DNA from: Paratinospora sagittata
Lineage: Eukaryota; Streptophyta; Magnoliopsida; Ranunculales; Menispermaceae
DNA length: 64,000 bases
Assembly (NCBI GenBank): GCA_035771175.1
Contig: CM069596.1
Coordinates: 13,907,001-13,971,000 of the forward strand
Direction of reading: 5' to 3'
Positions 48,401-58,080 of this stretch are shown in pieces. The position numbers and the translations under genes were made by a program. Each line of letters begins with the position of its first letter. Position 1 is the stretch's first letter. The notes beneath the pieces are model-generated. The model was not told the DNA's origin. It saw only the letters and a list, made by a program, of their open reading frames with translations, and made no database searches.

Positions 48401-51400
48401 GGGAAATAAGGCCAAAGGTTGATTTCATTAACAGAATGGATTTTATATTAGACTAATCTAGAAAAGGGTTCTCAAATTTGGTACGCAACATAATTATGTA
48501 ACCATGGCATTGAAATTAACTAAGTATCAATTGTTCAATTTGACTTCCATTTCTTTGGTCGCATTTCTGCTCTAAATACTTTCTCATATGATTTCTCTTT
48601 CATGCTCTAGGAGATTTTGATCGTAAAGGATAACGTAGATTATAGTAGATTTGCTTTCATTTCATATTAAATCTTTTCAAAAATGATTTTTTTCCTTTGA
48701 TGTTGAATCTACCATCATATGCTTGAAGCGTAAGGGAATTGAAGAATAGGTTGTGTTTTCGTCTGTTTCATTGACCATCATATAATATGAACTTGAAATG
48801 ATGCAATGACTTTTTAATCTACCAAAGGTTATGATGGAGCTCATAGTTATGTTACATTATGGTAGGTTCGACCTGTTGTGGAGACTGGATATGAAAATCT
48901 ATTACTTGTGAGGTTGCTCTTGGAGACTCAAAAGCCATCCATTCAGAAGTCTTCGGTGGGCATATACACCTTTGTTGATGTGGAATTCCTAATATCTTAT
49001 TACTATTCCTTTGCTTGTTGATAAATCAATGTTTTATTATTCATATTTCTATATGTTTTGATGCTAAAATTTTGTTTATCTATAACTTTCTCCTTGATAA
49101 GAGAACCATTAAGATTTGACTATAGCTATGATAATGATTTTTTTGTTGCGCACTTTGTTATATGATCATATCTTATGAGCAAAGTTTTATGTGCAAGGTT
49201 GCAGCTGGACTCACCACTGAAAGAATATTGGAGAACTGGCCAATACTGAAATCTGTCATAATGAAGGAGTGGGATGAGGAGAGGAACGCTTTAATAGAGC
49301 TTTTTGGAAAGGTTAGGGATGATTGGATAGAGAAGGATTTGTCAGGTTGGATTGGTGCTAATAGGTAATATATATTATTGGTAAACTTGCGCAACTAGAA
49401 ATATAAATGAATAACTAGATATGCCAAATTGTGCATGACATTTTTGGACATCCGTAAAAGGCAAACATAAGTGGAGCTTAGTGAATATTCTTTTGTCCGT
49501 AAAAATTATACAGTTCCCTTAAACAAAAATTTTGTGTCTCAAATTGGAGATTCTTGATTAGCTCTGAAGTTTAAGTGACTGAAATTTAGGATAAAGTCAA
49601 TTTTCCTTTATTCCATTCAATCATTATTTTCATTGATTGTGGTGAATCTAAGAAATATTATGAAGGCATTAGAGATTATGTCTTCTTGTTCTATTAATTA
49701 TATGCTTTTCATACTATATTGGTTTTAGTTTGCAAAAAGAAGTCATTGGTCTTTGTTGAGATTTGTTTCCTATTGTTGATAGATATGTTTCCTGTACAGA
49801 ATTATTTCCTTAAGGATTTATTTCCTTTAAGGAATATAGCAGTTACTAAAATTATAAATGTAGCCATAAGTACATAGCCCTGTATGTCTATATATATGGA
49901 GTCCCTCCATTAAGACATGACAAAAGAATAAAGATCCTTTCTCTTCTCCCGTGGATGTAGGCCATAAAGCCGAACCACGTTATATCTTTGTGTCTTTTAT
50001 TATTTTAACATGGTATCAGAGCCCTAGTTTTTATTACTGGGAAATCTGTTTCGGCCTTCATCGCCGGAATCATCATTGTCGGCCTTCATCGCCGTAGCTG
50101 CCGAAATCCTCCATCTTCATCACCGTTGCTGCTGCTCGTTGCATCTCCGCTGCCGCCGATCTGCAACATTCATCGTCACTGTTCATCGTCACTGTTCATC
50201 GTCATTATTCATCGTCTTCCTTTTTAGTCTGCAACTGTTGCTGTTCATCGATTCACTGTTCATCGTCTTCTTCGTCTGGTTCGTGCGATTCATCATCTTC
50301 CATCTGCAACTGGTTCGTAGTCTCTGCAACTGTTACTATTCATCATCTTCATCGTCTTCCTCGTCTGTCCATGCGACTGTGCCTCATCGTCATCTGCGAT
50401 CATCTGCGACTGATTGCAAATCGCGATCATCTGCGACTGATTCTGCAAATCGCGATCGTCTGCAACTGATTCTGCATCTCTTCTTCTTTCTTCTTCATCG
50501 CACATCAACTGCAAACGCATCGCGATCAGTTTCACAACTGCAAACGCATCGCCTGCAACATTTCTGTCACTGTTCATCATCTCGATCACTGTTCACTGGT
50601 TCGATTACTGTTCACTGGTTCGACACTGTTCACTGGTTTGGATCACTGTTCACCTGTTTCGATCACGTATCACTGTTCACTTTTAGATCTATCTTCGTCT
50701 GTAACTGTTTCTTCTTCTTCACATCCTTGAAGAACGACATGTCGGTTACTTCTGAAACAGTGCAGATAGAAGAAACAGTTGATAAAATAGAGAAAGGAGA
50801 ACTACCGAACATTCAAGCCGCCTACAGACTTGATGGAAAAAATTATTTGAAGTGGTCTCAGCTGGTACGTACTTTTCTGAAGGGCAGAGGAAAACTAAGT
50901 CATCTTCTGGGCACTGGACCTACACCCGGAGATCCTAAGTTTAGAGCGTGGGATAACGAAGATGCTTCTATAATGGCATGGCTATGGAATTCAATGGCGC
51001 CAAATATTAGCGATACATGCATGTTTCTAACTACTGCCAAAGACATTTGGGATGCCGTTCATCAGACATACTCTAAGGCCCATGATGCAGCCCAAGTGTA
51101 TGAAATCAAAGTGAAAGTTGGAACAACAAAACAAGGCAACATGACAGTCACTGAATATGCCAATGTTTTGAAAAATCTCTGGCAAGAACTTGACCATTAT
51201 AGGTGTATTGAGACTAAATGCCCTGCAGATGCTGTAATTTTAAAAAACTATATTGAAGGATCGAGTCTATGACTTCTTGGCTGGACTCAATGCAGAGTTT
51301 GATCAAGTAAGAGTTCAAATTCTCAGCAAAGAGTTACTAACTCTGAATGAGACTATCTCTGCTATCCGGACTGAAGAAAGCAGAAGAAATGTTATGCTCA

Positions 51401-54400
51401 CACCTCAGAAGTTGGAAGGCTCAGCTATGATCGCCAATCGGGGAAATGATCAGAGGACACACACTCCGCGCGCTGAATCATCAAAGGTCCCAAATCGAGA
51501 CAATAGGGACAATCTAAGGTGCACTTATTGTCAGAAGACTAGACATACAAGGGAGAAGTGTTGGAAACTTCATGGCAGGCCTTCAACTTCCAGTAAAGAC
51601 TGGGGTTACAACGGAGGACAGCAGAAAACCAGTGGTCAAGCACATTTGTCTACTGAACCAACAATTGCAGCCTCCCCGGTGACAGACAGATTCAGCCAAG
51701 ACGATATTGAAAGATTAAAATCTTTGCTTGGCACTCTTGACAAACCCTCAGGTACTTGTTCATTGGCCCATTCAGGTAATTTTCCTATTTCTATTGGATT
51801 TAACGTCTCGGATAAATCTTTTGCTAACTCTTGGGTTATAGATTCTGGTGCTACTGATCATATGACCAATTCTCCCAATATATTTCATACTTACAACCCA
51901 TGTCCTAGTAGTCGGAAAATAGCCACAGCTGATGGATCATTAACCACAGTTGCTGGTATAGGTGATGTTCACATCAGCCCCACCCTTACACTCATAAATG
52001 TTCTTCATGTTCCTAAACTATCTACCAATCTTATCTCTATTAAAAAATTGACCCATGATCTGAGTTGTAATGTGACCTTCTTCCCTACTTACTGTGCATT
52101 TCAGGACCAGGACTTGGGGACGATGATTGGACATGCTAAGGAACAGGACGGGTTGTATTACCTTGAGACACCAGTACATCCTATCAAGAGTTCCACTTCA
52201 TTTCTCTCTGAGCACAAACTTTCCAATAAAGAAAAGCTATGGCTCCATCATCGCCGCCTTGGCCATCCTTCTTTTCAATCTCTTAAAATCATGTTTCCTT
52301 TTTTGTTTAAATCTCTGAATGTTGAAGATTTTCATTGTGAAGTGTGTGAACTTGCGAAACACAAACGTATATCTTTTCCACTTAGCAATGACAGAAGTTC
52401 AGATCCTTTTGATCTCATTCATAGTGATATTTGGGGTCCTTCTCCAATCCCTAATGTTTCTGGAGCGCGATGGTTTGTGTCATTCATTGATGATTGTACT
52501 AGAGTCTCGTGGATATTCTTATTAAAACAAAAATCCGATGTGAGCTTTATTCTCCCTACCTTCCATAACATGATACATACCCAGTTTGGTGCTAAAATCA
52601 AGAGATTTCGATCTGACAATGCTCGAGACTATTTTAATCAAACATTGACCAATTACTTCCAAACTGAGGGGATCATTCATGAATCATCCTGTGTTCACAC
52701 TCCACAACAAAATGGAGTTGCTGAAAGAAAAAACGGTCACCTACTTGATACAACCCGAGCCTTTTTATTTCAGCATAATATGCCTAAGTCCTATTGGGGG
52801 GAAGCTGTCCTTACTGCAACACATCTTATTAACCGTCTACCATCCCGGACCCTTGATTTCAAAAGTCCTATGGAAAAGCTACGTCAATTTTATCCTAAGC
52901 TTAAAATCTCCAATAATCTTATACCTAAAATATTCGGGTGTGTTTCATTTGTCCATGTTCACCAACCCAACAGGGGAAAGTTGGACCCTAGAGCTCTTAA
53001 GTGTGTTTTTGTCGGATACTCTTCCACTCAAAAGGGATATAAATGCTATCATCCGCCATCAAAGAAATTCTTTGTCTCAGCCGATGTCACTTTCTATGAA
53101 CCTGAGCCCTATTTTACCGCTCCTCTTCCGGGGGAGAATGTCATCATGGAAGATAAGGATCGGGACTCCATTGATAACCCTTTTGACCTTTTTGATCCCT
53201 TTACTCTCCAACAAACCAAACCTGAATCTCCCTCAACCCCTGTACCCAATGACGAACCTAAGGATCGGATGACTGGACGAGTGTACTCAAGGAATAAAGC
53301 CGCAGCTCCTGAACCGATGCAAGCTCAAGAATCTGAACCAATCCCTGAGAATGAGGTAACAAACCCTGAACCCTCCTTACAAATTTCATTAGTTCCTGAA
53401 ACTAACAATGATCTTTTAGCCTCTGAACCTGACAATGACCTTCCCATTGCCATTAGAAAGGGAACAAGGGAATGCACTAAACATCCCTTGTATCCATTAT
53501 CTCATGTTGTATCCTTTGAGAAGTTCTCACAAACCCATAAGAGTTTCCTTACCAGCCTAAATAATATCCAGACTCCTACGTCATTATCCGAGGCTTTATC
53601 TAATACAAATTGGAAACAAGCTATGAATGTGGAAATGGAAGCCCTGGAGAAAAATACAACATGGGAGTTGGTAGACTTACCTCCAGGAAAGAAACCTGTT
53701 GGATGCAAATGGGTTTATACAGTAAAATACAAAGCAGATGGGTCACTAGAGCGCTACAAGGCAAGATTGGTAGCCAAAGGATATACTCAGACATATGGTG
53801 TGGACTATCAAGAGACATTTGCTCCAATTGCAAAAATGAATACTGTGAGACTTCTCTTGTCATTGGCAGCTAATTATGACTGGGATCTGCAACAATTTGA
53901 TGTAAAAAATGCATTTTTACATGGGGATTTAGAGGAAGAAGTCTATATGGAAGTACCTCCAGGATTTGGCACCACAGATAAAGTGTGCAAATTAAAAAAG
54001 GCCCTGTATGGACTTAAGCAATCTCCGAGGGCATGGTTTGGTCGGTTTGCCAAAGTAATGACAAGTATGGGATATAAACAAAGCCAAGGAGATCACACTT
54101 TGTTTATTAAGCACTCGACTTCAGGGGGAGTTACAGCTCTATTAGTGTATGTTGATGACATCATCATGACAGGAAACAATGAGAACGAGAGACAAAACTT
54201 GAAGCGGTGTTTGACCGAAGAATTTGAGATCAAGGAATTAGGGAGATTGAAATACTTCCTAGGGATTGAAGTGGCACACTCTAAACATGGAATCTTTATC
54301 TCTCAACAGAAGTACATTACAGACCTTCTTAAAGAAACAGGAAAACTAGCATGCAAACCAATGAATACTCCTATTGATCTTAATCACAAGCTTGGAGAAG

Positions 54401-57130
54401 CTGAAGAAGCGCCGACTGTTAATAAAGAGACGTATCAAAGACTAGTAGGAAGACTCATCTATCTCTCTCACACAAGACCTGATATTGCATATGCAGTGAG
54501 TGTAATAAGTCAGTTCATGCACAATCCTAAAGATATTCATTTGCAAGCGGCTAATCGCGTTCTACAGTATCTTAAAGGGACTCCAGGACAGGGTATCTTA
54601 TTTAAACGACACACAGGAATGGTTCTTGAAGCATATGCTGATTCAGACTATGCTGGTTCAGTAGTTGACAGAAGATCAACTACTGGATATTGTACGTTTC
54701 TTGGTGGGAATTTGGTGACATGGCGAAGTAAAAAACAGAATGTAGTGGCCAGATCTAGTGCTGAAGCAGAATTCCGAGCAATGGCACAAGGGGTTTGTGA
54801 GTTATTATGGTTGCAGATAATTTTAACAGATTTGAAAATACACTGGGATGGCCCTATGAGACTCTATTGTGACAATAAATCTGCAATTAGCATTGCCCAT
54901 AACCCAGTTCAACATGATCGAACCAAGCATATAGAGATTGATAGACACTTTATTAAAGAGAAGCTTGATAGTGGGTTGATTTGTACTCCATATATGTCTA
55001 CCAATAATCAGCTCGCCGATATGCTCACTAAAGGGTTAAATCATACTGCATTTCAAGCGAATGTGTCCAAGCTGGGAATGGTAAACCTTTATTCACCAGC
55101 TTGAGGGGGAGTGTTGAGATTTGTTTCCTATTGTTGATAGATATGTTTCCTGTACAGAATTATTTCCTTAAGGATTTATTTCCTTTAAGGAATATAGCAG
55201 TTACTAAAATTATAAATGTAGCCATAAGTACATAGCCCTGTATGTCTATATATATGGAGTCCCTCCATTAAGACATGACAAAAGAATAAAGATCCTTTCT
55301 CTTCTCCCGTGGATGTAGGCCATAAAGCCGAACCACGTTATATCTTTGTGTTTTTTATTATTTTAACAGTCTTAATTTGACATTGGGCAATTTCAAGCTA
55401 TATTACCCAGACTCTTTACTTTAGCCCAACGTACTTGGTCTGACACTTCATGATGCGACATAGGTGTGAAATATGTGTCCGACACTTTAGATTTTAGAAT
55501 ATTACTATGTAGATTCTCCAATGGAAAGAAGAGAAAGCATGGAAGAAGATAATAACTAATGGGTGAAATTCACTTAAGTGAGAGAACAAAACGGACAATA
55601 AATGACAAAAAAAAGAAAAAAAAGGAAAGAACAACATATAAGATAGTTGAGTCCCTGTATCCCAGAATTTCAAAATGAACAAGTCGGACCTCTAGATATG
55701 TATCCATATCCGACACCCATACCCGAGTCGAGGTAACATAGATTTCAAGTATATCTAAATTTCTCATATTTTATCTGGGAATGCTTTCCTTTTCCAATGA
55801 CATATCTTGATTTGCAGTGATGTAACATTGTAAATGACAAGATAACTGCATAGATGTAATAATAAAAAAAAAAGGGTGTTTGATAAATAAGCTTCACAAA
55901 TTACAGAAAGAAATCTTACGTCTTTAATGTTATTGTTAGTCACCCTTACACGGACAAAATATATGCTGCTTTATGGATATAACAGATTAATGAAACTATA
56001 TGAGTATATGGTGTAAGCATATGCTAGGTTTGACAATTGGTATTTAATCAGGAAAGTCGCCTTCTGTGCAGATTTTATCCAGGTGTCCCGGAAACTCTGA
56101 GATTCTCAAGCTCAAGGGTGTATATTGTTACTACAAAACAGGTGCATCTTTTGTACTCTTTTTATTGATTTATTCTTGTCACAGTTCAGCGCAACAGACT
56201 TTTGACTAGTACTTTAGCTTTACTAACTCTCACGAATTTGACAACTTTACCTTAACGAATTATATTCTGCTTCTTTAAGATCTTGATATTTCAGGATGCT
56301 AGGAATTTTACATTTTTTTTTCCTTTATTTTTGAAAGCTATTCATTGGCTTAATCTTCCTTTTCCTATAACATTCTAGAGCCAATTTGCGGATGCATTAC
56401 TGCAAAAGCTGGCCGGTGTAACAATTCCATCTAGCAGAATATATGGTCTGGGAACTGGGTAAGCAATAAGCATAAGTTTATCCCATTGGAATATCTACAC
56501 ACTTTGATTTCTCATAACATGGTTTCTGCAATTCTGTTCAGTCCGAAAGTAGAGGTGTTGAAGCAGCTTCAAAGGGAACCAGAGAACCAGGGTCTAACAC
56601 TACAGTAAGATACCTTAACTGGTTGAGAATATTACTAGACAATCAATTTTAAGCTGATGTGAAATCTGTTTTATTCATGTTTGACATCCTTATTCTAAGC
56701 CTCCTTGGCATGGTTGGATCAGAATTTTGAACAACTTCAAATGCAATTCACATTTCGATCTCTAATAGTAGTTTAGAAATGAAAGTAATATCAAGTTCAA
56801 CATATCTCCTAGCGCTCACTTTTTTTACTTTCTTTCTTTTAACAGTTTTGTTGAAGATCGACTTGCAACATTAAAAAATGTCATTAAAGAACCAGAATTA
56901 AATTCATGGAATCTGTACTTAGGTGATTTCTCTATTCTTTCTTTTATTCTTTGTCTGCTTGCTTTTCTTTATTTCCTTCTTAAATGATCTTATTCTTCCT
57001 AAGCTAAGCTGGTTTTTTGGATTTCATAGGGGACTGGGGATACAACACTCAGAAAGAGAGGGAGGAAGCGGCAAGCATTCCCCGAATTCGCCTTCTCGAG
57101 CTCTCTGACTTCACTAGGAAGCTGAAATAG
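36464..57130 (+). CDS. HAD-superfamily hydrolase-like protein, nine exons
   Basis: Exons: 36464-36556, 36624-36704, 48866-48955, 49198-49364, 56072-56141, 56379-56458, 56542-56604, 56846-56922, 57030-57130 (stop TAG 57128-57130). They join to 822 nt, 273 residues, with every junction in phase and every intron GT-AG. The start is the first ATG after a purine-rich leader and gives the conserved N-terminus of the family. HAD motif I is DFDGVL (Asp13, Asp15), motif II is IVTTK (Thr164/165), and the late acidic motif is FVEDR (Glu218-Asp219). Together these fit a HAD-fold phosphohydrolase without a transit peptide. It matches the uncharacterised single-domain plant family typified by Arabidopsis AT2G45990, which some databases mislabel as an rRNA methyltransferase. 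Substrate unknown. Intron 2 is 12.2 kb and intron 4 is 6.7 kb because of transposons. Nothing in the exons suggests inactivation. Confidence 0.93.
36922..37145 (-). mobile_element. SINE in intron 2, with 15-bp target duplication
   Basis: 224 bp, antisense to the gene. On the minus strand there is an A box TGGCTCGGTGG (37131-37121), a B box-like ACTTCGAACCT (37078-37068) and a poly(A) tail (T run at 36922-36935). It is flanked by perfect direct repeats AATTCCATGTCTTTG at 36907-36921 and 37146-37160, the signature of target-primed reverse transcription. This is the best bounded SINE in the window. Confidence 0.88.
40250..41000 (+). pseudogene. Old gypsy gag remnant
   Basis: Frames around 40320-40610 read ELENFLW, then TMYFSVDAKLWL, which match the capsid core of another gypsy lineage (compare the common ELENFLWDMEQYF and MYLSGDAKLWW patterns). 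Near 40900 a decayed zinc knuckle (C-x-PYRATNCPK, then KLSNLIVGGEEE) follows. Many stops and shifts. It probably belongs with the pol remnants at 42821-44770, separated by later insertions. Confidence 0.6.
41104..41648. mobile_element. hAT-like MITE
   Basis: About 545 bp beginning AGGGGTGTTCATCC and ending TGAATCCCCCC, imperfect inverted termini. It is full of GGGTTGGGTTGGG on one side and CAACCCAAACC on the other. No transposase. A clean 8-bp target duplication is not visible (CAATGGTT against CATGGTGG). It interrupts the gypsy remnant between gag and pol. Confidence 0.5.
42190..42420. mobile_element. Possible RTE-type LINE 3' fragment
   Basis: Contains CCAAGCCTTTTCCCAACTA followed by TGGGGTCGGCTACATGAACC, a sequence I associate with the 3' region of plant RTE-like non-LTR retrotransposons. 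No coding region is attached. The assignment rests on that motif alone. Confidence 0.35.
42821..44770 (+). pseudogene. Old gypsy pol remnant (RT, RNase H, integrase start)
   Basis: In order, in shifting frames: RRKIDYVIEMVLGLRPPAHA (linker before RT), LRMCGIDYQALNKLIVKNKY (RT, about 43040-43110), YFDDSIIYS (RT catalytic motif, about 43360), ANKLYVKKEK, FLGHV (about 43890), KRDRTWHG and HALEELKRALAS (RNase H side), WRNYLLG, then a fragment matching the integrase N-terminal region up to about 44770. A SINE sits inside it. The lineage differs from the two intact-length gypsy elements. Highly decayed, hence old. Confidence 0.72.
43519..43711 (-). mobile_element. SINE inside the old gypsy pol
   Basis: On the minus strand there is an A box TGGCTCCAGTGG (43703-43692), a B box GAGTTCGAAACC (43659-43648), a GC-rich body and a 20-nt poly(A) tail (T run 43519-43538). 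Target duplications were not identified. The surrounding motif encoding FLGYV/FLGHV occurs on both sides (about 43490 and 43890), so more than the SINE was inserted or duplicated here. Confidence 0.78.
45363..45713 (-). pseudogene. Inverted gypsy integrase fragment
   Basis: A minus-strand frame of 116 codons with VLYAKGRHLYLLSIGNLHREL, and HGSLWVTHPRVECPLALLSR, the integrase zinc-binding region of gypsy elements. It corresponds to the plus-strand stretch 44600-44770 but in reverse orientation, so two related fragments face each other. No element ends can be placed. Confidence 0.6.
46053..46401. repeat. Tandem duplication, period about 193 bp
   Basis: Units begin at 46053 and 46246, each starting AGGTTTGTCTTCG, with GGCTTTG and CTACTTCTTCTCA in the middle and AAAGCTTCTAAGTG near the end. 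Diverged by substitutions. Intronic; function unlikely. Confidence 0.7.
49754..50010 (+). repeat. 5' LTR of copia element
   Basis: 257 bp, TGTTGAGATTTG...TTATTTTAACA. It contains TATATATAT (49889-49897) as a likely TATA box and AATAAA (49927-49932) as a likely polyadenylation signal. Being in sense orientation inside intron 4, it could cause premature polyadenylation of host transcripts. Confidence 0.96.
50011..50022 (+). other. Primer binding site of copia element
   Basis: TGGTATCAGAGC, a perfect 12-nt complement to initiator tRNA-Met, directly abutting the LTR. Confidence 0.95.
50023..50738 (+). other. Copia leader, repetitive and open in the gag frame
   Basis: About 715 bp built from short repeats such as CACTGTTCATCGTC, TCATCTGCGACTGATT and CACTGGTTCGA. 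It stays open in frame with gag from an ATG at 50076, giving about 221 low-complexity residues rich in Ser, His, Cys and Leu. The family-like Gag start at 50739 and the composition argue that it is untranslated leader. Confidence 0.65.
50739..51272 (+). CDS. Copia Gag (capsid part), frameshifted from pol
   Basis: Starts at ATG 50739 (MSVTSETVQIEE). 177 residues of the UBN2/Retrotran_gag type: LDGKNYLKWSQLVRTFLKG, TAKDIWDAVHQTYS and WQELDHYRC are the family landmarks. It ends at TGA 51270-51272 just after NYIEGSSL. The pol frame takes over with KDRVYDFLAGLNAEFDQVR, the normal continuation of this gag, so the break is a 2-base loss or one-base gain near 51255. In copia elements gag and pol are normally one frame. 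The product would lack its zinc knuckle. Confidence 0.9.
   Translation: MSVTSETVQIEETVDKIEKGELPNIQAAYRLDGKNYLKWSQLVRTFLKGRGKLSHLLGTGPTPGDPKFRAWDNEDASIMAWLWNSMAPNISDTCMFLTTAKDIWDAVHQTYSKAHDAAQVYEIKVKVGTTKQGNMTVTEYANVLKNLWQELDHYRCIETKCPADAVILKNYIEGSSL
51253..55104 (+). CDS. Copia Pol polyprotein (end of Gag to RNase H)
   Basis: 1,283 codons open from 51253 to TGA/stop at 55104. Numbering from Met 51253: zinc knuckle CTYCQKTRHTREKC (about 90-103); aspartic protease DSGATDH (Asp197); integrase with HHRRLGH (His332) and catalytic Asp392, Asp455 and Glu491, a D-x35-E spacing; RT with KARLVAKGYTQ, FDVKNAFLHG and YVDD (966-969); RNase H with ADSDYAG (Asp1130) and the SSAEAEFRAM motif. Every catalytic residue I can place is present. 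It would make cDNA and integrate it if joined to an intact gag. It has no upstream start of its own apart from the internal Met, so translation depends on the broken gag frame. Confidence 0.93.
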   Translation: MKDRVYDFLAGLNAEFDQVRVQILSKELLTLNETISAIRTEESRRNVMLTPQKLEGSAMIANRGNDQRTHTPRAESSKVPNRDNRDNLRCTYCQKTRHTREKCWKLHGRPSTSSKDWGYNGGQQKTSGQAHLSTEPTIAASPVTDRFSQDDIERLKSLLGTLDKPSGTCSLAHSGNFPISIGFNVSDKSFANSWVIDSGATDHMTNSPNIFHTYNPCPSSRKIATADGSLTTVAGIGDVHISPTLTLINVLHVPKLSTNLISIKKLTHDLSCNVTFFPTYCAFQDQDLGTMIGHAKEQDGLYYLETPVHPIKSSTSFLSEHKLSNKEKLWLHHRRLGHPSFQSLKIMFPFLFKSLNVEDFHCEVCELAKHKRISFPLSNDRSSDPFDLIHSDIWGPSPIPNVSGARWFVSFIDDCTRVSWIFLLKQKSDVSFILPTFHNMIHTQFGAKIKRFRSDNARDYFNQTLTNYFQTEGIIHESSCVHTPQQNGVAERKNGHLLDTTRAFLFQHNMPKSYWGEAVLTATHLINRLPSRTLDFKSPMEKLRQFYPKLKISNNLIPKIFGCVSFVHVHQPNRGKLDPRALKCVFVGYSSTQKGYKCYHPPSKKFFVSADVTFYEPEPYFTAPLPGENVIMEDKDRDSIDNPFDLFDPFTLQQTKPESPSTPVPNDEPKDRMTGRVYSRNKAAAPEPMQAQESEPIPENEVTNPEPSLQISLVPETNNDLLASEPDNDLPIAIRKGTRECTKHPLYPLSHVVSFEKFSQTHKSFLTSLNNIQTPTSLSEALSNTNWKQAMNVEMEALEKNTTWELVDLPPGKKPVGCKWVYTVKYKADGSLERYKARLVAKGYTQTYGVDYQETFAPIAKMNTVRLLLSLAANYDWDLQQFDVKNAFLHGDLEEEVYMEVPPGFGTTDKVCKLKKALYGLKQSPRAWFGRFAKVMTSMGYKQSQGDHTLFIKHSTSGGVTALLVYVDDIIMTGNNENERQNLKRCLTEEFEIKELGRLKYFLGIEVAHSKHGIFISQQKYITDLLKETGKLACKPMNTPIDLNHKLGEAEEAPTVNKETYQRLVGRLIYLSHTRPDIAYAVSVISQFMHNPKDIHLQAANRVLQYLKGTPGQGILFKRHTGMVLEAYADSDYAGSVVDRRSTTGYCTFLGGNLVTWRSKKQNVVARSSAEAEFRAMAQGVCELLWLQIILTDLKIHWDGPMRLYCDNKSAISIAHNPVQHDRTKHIEIDRHFIKEKLDSGLICTPYMSTNNQLADMLTKGLNHTAFQANVSKLGMVNLYSPA
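55103..55111 (+). other. Polypurine tract of copia element
   Basis: GAGGGGGAG directly before the 3' LTR and overlapping the pol stop. Standard position for plus-strand priming. Confidence 0.85.
55112..55368 (+). repeat. 3' LTR of copia element
   Basis: 257 bp, identical to the 5' LTR except for one C-to-T difference near the end (TTTGTGTTTTTT here). It carries the same TATA (about 55247-55255) and AATAAA (55285-55290). Followed by the GTCTT duplication. Confidence 0.96.
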
Positions 57131-58080
57131 TACTGTTCTTCGCCTCCTTGGTTCAGTAATTATTCATTGCCTAATTATTTGAGTTTAATGAAACTCACAA
57201 TTTATTACATGACAAGATAACATGAATGACACTAATGGTGCCAGAGGTTGAACGCTAGTTCATTATTTCAAATGACAAGTGTTTGAGGTTCACACACACA
57301 TATATATAAAAAGGTTGTTTTATTGTGGTCTAGAGATTATGGGTTCGAATCTATGGAGGTTAAGGTTGTGTTTTCATCAATCTTTTTCATAAATGAGTGA
57401 TAGTGGAAGGCTTGTGCAATGTGCACTAAGTATGCCTTTTATATTTATTTATGTTAAAGGTGAAGAAGTTAAACAGCTGCATGCATAAATTTTTCAATCA
57501 GTGTGAGAAAAACAAATAAAAACCAGTTGATGTCAACCATGATGTCAATTGACAATGAAGGAAACTTAGGTAGCATTTGGTTTAGTATTTAAAAACAATA
57601 TCCTGTTTCCATTTTCGATACCCATAAAACAAAAAAAGGAAAATTTGGGAAATTATCATTTCCCAAAAATCACTTGTTTGTGAGAGAGAAACTCAAAAAG
57701 TACTACTGTTTTGGAGAAGTAAACCAAACGTAGTCTTAATTTTTGCAAGTATGCATTTGTAATAAGATATTTAGTAGGAAAGAAGAATGCATGTGCAAAA
57801 ACACACATGAGAATAGCTAAATCAAACACTTTAGTGTCCTTGAAAATGATGAGATGATTGCGTTAGTTTTAATGTTAAAAAGGATAAAGTAGTTATTTTG
57901 TATTTCAACTAAATCACTTTTGCACTGAGCTCCTATTCAACCCACTGTACTCTTGCTGTACCCAACCCCCACCAGATTTAAAAGCACACTCTATTTATCT
58001 AGGGAGAAATGCTTTAGAAACATATTTTTTTAACACACATTTTTAACATTGTCCTTGAGGGTTATTGGATCACCTAGAAT
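57131..58080. other. 3' flank of the HAD gene, no further gene
   Basis: The first 100-200 bp are probably 3' UTR, although no textbook AATAAA stands out. The remainder is AT-rich intergenic DNA with a short CACACATATATATA stretch at 57290. Nothing else recognised. Confidence 0.55.

Larger units (their letters stand above)
36705..48865 (+). other. Intron 2 of the HAD gene, 12.2 kb, transposon-filled
   Basis: Bounded by GTAAGC and GGTAG. It holds a SINE (36922-37145), a gypsy gag remnant (40250-41000), a MITE (41104-41648), an RTE-like fragment (42190-42420), gypsy pol remnants (42821-44770), a second SINE (43519-43711), an inverted integrase fragment (45363-45713) and a tandem repeat (46053-46401). 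The stretches 37200-40200 and 46400-48860 show only AT- and T-rich sequence. A T tract at 47930-47960 followed by GAAGCAGAAACAATAG may be an antisense retroelement tail. No other gene is seen. Confidence 0.85.
49749..55373 (+). mobile_element. Young, nearly intact Ty1/copia element in intron 4
   Basis: 5,615 bp from 49754 to 55368, flanked by target duplications GTCTT (49749-49753 and 55369-55373). The two 257-bp LTRs differ at one position (C in the left, T in the right copy, 8 nt after CTTTGTG begins). A perfect tRNA-Met primer site, gag, a complete pol frame and a polypurine tract are present. Gag and pol are in different frames because of an apparent small indel, the only evident lesion. 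It is RE1/Retrofit-like and in the same orientation as the host gene. One difference in 257 is about 0.4% divergence, roughly 0.15 million years if one assumes 1.3e-8 substitutions per site per year. Confidence 0.96.

Noticed and set aside
51240..51275. A AAA AAC heptamer, in the right phase, near the end of copia gag, as a programmed -1 frameshift site
   Set aside because: A -1 shift there reaches a TGA within a few codons. Pol lies in the other frame (+1). An ordinary small indel fits better.
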